Below are positions 61,388 to 64,000 of a DNA stretch of 64,000 nucleotides, in pieces (within the stretch, counting starts at the first letter, position 1; every line of letters starts with the position of its first letter). A program made the translations under genes and the position numbers. The notes beneath the pieces were generated by a model. The model made no database searches. It had not been told where the DNA came from and was given only the letters and a program-made list of their open reading frames with translations. Source of the DNA: Oligoflexia bacterium (GTDB lineage: Bacteria > Bdellovibrionota > UBA1018); contig JACMNQ010000049.1 in NCBI GenBank assembly GCA_014378465.1, positions 18,679 through 82,678 on the forward strand, in the 5' to 3' direction.

Positions 61388-61918
61388 TCAAGCCGCTCGC
61401 TTCATGGCCTCTCCTGGATAACTGAGCTTCTCGGATTTCACTCTTGCCCATGAAGGAAGCTGGTGCGGGACTGCGCGAGTCTTGGTCATGATGTCGAAAA
61501 CCGGGAGCCCTCTCGCGACCATCGCGTCCGCGATGAGCCGCCTATGGCATCTCCAGGGAACAGCCTCCGCGCACATCACGACTACCCTCTTCTTCTTATC
61601 CAACAGAATCAGACGCTCTAAGGACTCTTTGAACGGGTCCTTTTCCATGTAATCGGCGTAACCTCGGAATGCGGCGACCTGCCATCCCAGATTCACGGAA
61701 TTTTTCAGCGCCGTTCTTCTTCCTCCCAAATCAGGAAAATGGAGGTACCGAATTCCGTGTTTTTTCAGAAAACGCCTGAGGCGGTCGCTATTGAATTGCG
61801 GGAATCGGTTTGATCCAGGAAAGCGTCTCACATCAACGAGAATTTGGATCTGATGTGCTTCAAGCAAATGCAGGAATTCCTCCTTGGTTCTCATTGAATG
61901 TCCGATCGTGAAAAACAC
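61388..61918 (-). CDS. DUF488 family protein
   Basis: FTIGHSMRTKEEFLHLLEAHQIQILVDVRRFPGSNRFPQF; CAEAVPWRCHRRLIAD. Confidence 0.92.
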   Translation of the reverse strand: MFFTIGHSMRTKEEFLHLLEAHQIQILVDVRRFPGSNRFPQFNSDRLRRFLKKHGIRYLHFPDLGGRRTALKNSVNLGWQVAAFRGYADYMEKDPFKESLERLILLDKKKRVVVMCAEAVPWRCHRRLIADAMVARGLPVFDIMTKTRAVPHQLPSWARVKSEKLSYPGEAMKRAA

Positions 61919-62061
61919 ACCTCATCCGGTGCAATTAAACGTCCAATTGATCAAGTGCATTTGGTGAAATAAAGGCCCGAGACCTTGCTTGCCTGCTCGA
62001 AGTCAAAGTGAGTGAACACCTCAAGTCCATCTATGTTGACCATCGGCCAAGCCACCGTACT

Positions 62062-62628
62062 TTATTTCAATCCTCCCGCGCTTTTCAAGATGATGGAAAA
62101 TTCAGCTTCACTGACGGGCTGAATCGAAAGACGCCGGCCCTTTCTCAGAAGTGCCATCCCGTTAAGCTCCTTGATGCTTTTGATTTCCTCTAGAGTGAGT
62201 GGATGTTTCAAATGCCCGAGGTAGCCGACTTCTGCACAAAACCAGACAGGGTGGTCGTGACTGGCCCTTGGATCGTATTGTTCGCCCCTTTGGTCCAGAG
62301 CGCTCGGGTCCGCTTGATTTGGTTTTACGACGTATCCGACACCGAAAACACCGGGCGACTCCACATTTGAGTGATAAAATAGAAATTGATCACCGGACTT
62401 CATCCCGGTCATCATGAAATTACGAGCCTGATAATTTCTAATGCCAGTCCAAAGCGTCTTTTTATCGCGCGCGAACTGTTCAATCGAATAACATGAAGGT
62501 TTTGATTTGATCAGCCAAAAGCCAATTGTTCCGTCGTCCTGAGTCGCGGACTTTGATTTCTCACTGTTCTTTGCAGCTCTGCTCATTCCTAAGACTCTAC
62601 TTTCCGTATTCGCCATATCAATACCCAC
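62062..62628 (-). CDS. EVE domain protein
   Basis: GFWLIKSKPSCYSIEQFARDKKTLWTGIRNYQARNFMMTGMKSGDQFLFYHSN; start may be internal. Confidence 0.92.
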   Translation of the reverse strand: MGIDMANTESRVLGMSRAAKNSEKSKSATQDDGTIGFWLIKSKPSCYSIEQFARDKKTLWTGIRNYQARNFMMTGMKSGDQFLFYHSNVESPGVFGVGYVVKPNQADPSALDQRGEQYDPRASHDHPVWFCAEVGYLGHLKHPLTLEEIKSIKELNGMALLRKGRRLSIQPVSEAEFSIILKSAGGLK

Positions 62629-62760
62629 CGAATCAATTTTGGCATTTCAGTGCGACGCGAAAACCGCGCGGTGTGGCGTTTGCACTCTAAAGCGGGAGTT
62701 GAAATATTAAATGGTTGATTGAGAGCGCCGTTTGCATTTACGCAGGCGAAAGGTGATTTT

Positions 62761-63324
62761 ATGGGACCCGTCATGAAGGCGATAGACAAAGTTGAGGAAC
62801 TCATCGGCCATAGCCCTCATCCGGCCATCGTCGCCATCCCGATTGGAGCGTGGCTAACCAGCACGATTGCAGACGGGTTTGCGATCGCAACGAAAAAGAC
62901 CGCTTATGATGACGCTGCTCGCATCAGTATGGCCGTAGGTCTCGTCGGCGCGGTGGGGGCAATAGTTACTGGCTTACATGATTATGGTTACATTCCGAAA
63001 GCTCGAGAACCGAGCCAGAGTATCGCAACCCGACATGGGTGGGGAAATGCCGTCGCAACCTCTCTCTTCCTGATCAGCTTTGTACTCAGGGTGCGAGCCT
63101 CCCAAGCGAAACAAAGTCCCTCGATCTTTTCGCGCATGCTTGCGTTAGCAGGTTCGGGAACTGTGGCTTATACGGGATGGCTCGGAGGCAAGCTCGTCGA
63201 GGAACAGGGTGAAGGGGTTAAACCGATTATTCAGCAGCAAAACGAAGTTGAAAATGTGAGAAAGCGAATTCTTTCAGAAGATCATTCAGGTCCGGTCCAC
63301 ATGCAAACTGAAAAATCAGGTTGA
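62761..63324 (+). CDS. DUF2231 family membrane protein
   Basis: GHSPHPAIVAIPIGAWLTSTIADGFA; TGLHDYGYI; start at 62761. Confidence 0.8.
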   Translation: MGPVMKAIDKVEELIGHSPHPAIVAIPIGAWLTSTIADGFAIATKKTAYDDAARISMAVGLVGAVGAIVTGLHDYGYIPKAREPSQSIATRHGWGNAVATSLFLISFVLRVRASQAKQSPSIFSRMLALAGSGTVAYTGWLGGKLVEEQGEGVKPIIQQQNEVENVRKRILSEDHSGPVHMQTEKSG

Positions 63325-63589
63325 GCCTGACCCCGGCTGATGACCTTTTGCAATTGTGACAGTTCATTTTCCTGAAACTGCCGATTCTCGTGCAGCCATG
63401 TATTGTCCAGAGGCGAGGGATTCGGAAGAGAAATATGCCGTGCGTAAAGCAGGGTGTGCATGGCCACCCACCTCAAGCTGAAATACTTCGAAAACAGCGT
63501 AATATACGCATGATTTTGAGAAGGACGTCTTGATCGATTGGAAAAGAACCGTGACAGCCAGCGACTGCGGAGGTAGCAATGCATAGAAG

Positions 63590-64000
63590 ATGAAAAAAGA
63601 CTTCTGGCTCAAGCGATGGGCTCAATCAGAAATTGGCTGGCATCAGACTGAAGTCGAGCCCGCGCTGATTCAATGGGCGTCGGGTCGGCGGCCAGGACGC
63701 ATCCTGGTTCCCTTCTGTGGCAAAAGCCTGGACCTGATCTGGCTGAAGTCCCAAGGTCACGAAGTCATCGGAGTCGAGCTGAGTGAGTTGGCCCTGAAGA
63801 AATTCTTTTCGGAAAATGCGATCGCGAGCGCTCAAAGCTCTGAAGGCCGATTCACGGTCCATCGCGCCGATGGACTCACGCTTTTCAACGGAGATTTCTT
63901 CGATCTGACTCCGGAGCAGCTCGGTTCCGTCGATGCAGTCTACGACCGGGCAGCATTGATCGCTCAGCCTCCTGAAATGCGAAATCGATATGCGCTGAAA
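63590..64000 (+). CDS. Thiopurine S-methyltransferase family protein (partial, runs off the right edge)
   Basis: DFWLKRWAQSEIGWHQTEVEPALIQW, RILVPFCGKSLDLIWLKSQGHEVIGVELSELAL, VDAVYDRAALIALP-like DRAALIAQPPEMR. Confidence 0.9.
   Translation, partial: MKKDFWLKRWAQSEIGWHQTEVEPALIQWASGRRPGRILVPFCGKSLDLIWLKSQGHEVIGVELSELALKKFFSENAIASAQSSEGRFTVHRADGLTLFNGDFFDLTPEQLGSVDAVYDRAALIAQPPEMRNRYALK

Overview
The window looks like a chromosome segment from a Bdellovibrionota/Oligoflexia-type Gram-negative bacterium. That lineage is an inference from gene content (a TIGR02147-type protein, chemotaxis and PilZ genes, large secreted lipoproteins), not a database result. The left end is a core operon on the minus strand: rpsB-tsf-pyrH-frr-uppS-cdsA-rseP, with rseP cut by the window edge. 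It is followed by a TonB-dependent receptor behind a clear cobalamin riboswitch, TPM-domain proteins, an S28-type peptidase, tRNA-Ser, a chemosensory cluster, ligA, radA, glpK, a secreted metzincin pair, GYF and PilZ proteins, two tandem paralogous beta-helix lipoproteins, murI, a hybrid histidine kinase, pirin, DUF488, EVE, DUF2231 and a partial TPMT-like gene. The most unusual region is ~47.3-51.15 kb. There an intact tRNA-Arg(ACG) is followed by repeated copies of its own 3' end (exact or degenerate). Three of the downstream copies are near-exact and each is followed by a different terminator-like hairpin. The copies delimit small cargo segments: a decayed 2-hydroxyacid dehydrogenase/RraA/LysR remnant, and a solo AlbA_2(Schlafen)-HATPase-wHTH gene bracketed by copies of a 16-bp inverted/direct repeat. 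No integrase is visible. Other notable items: a CheR-CheB fusion whose methylesterase domain appears catalytically dead, near-identical cheW genes flanking an MCP, a decayed exonuclease III gene, transposase remnants between the tandem beta-helix genes, and a stand-alone small protein resembling the FliF C-terminal tail. All calls come from reading the sequence and the supplied ORFs; no searches were run.
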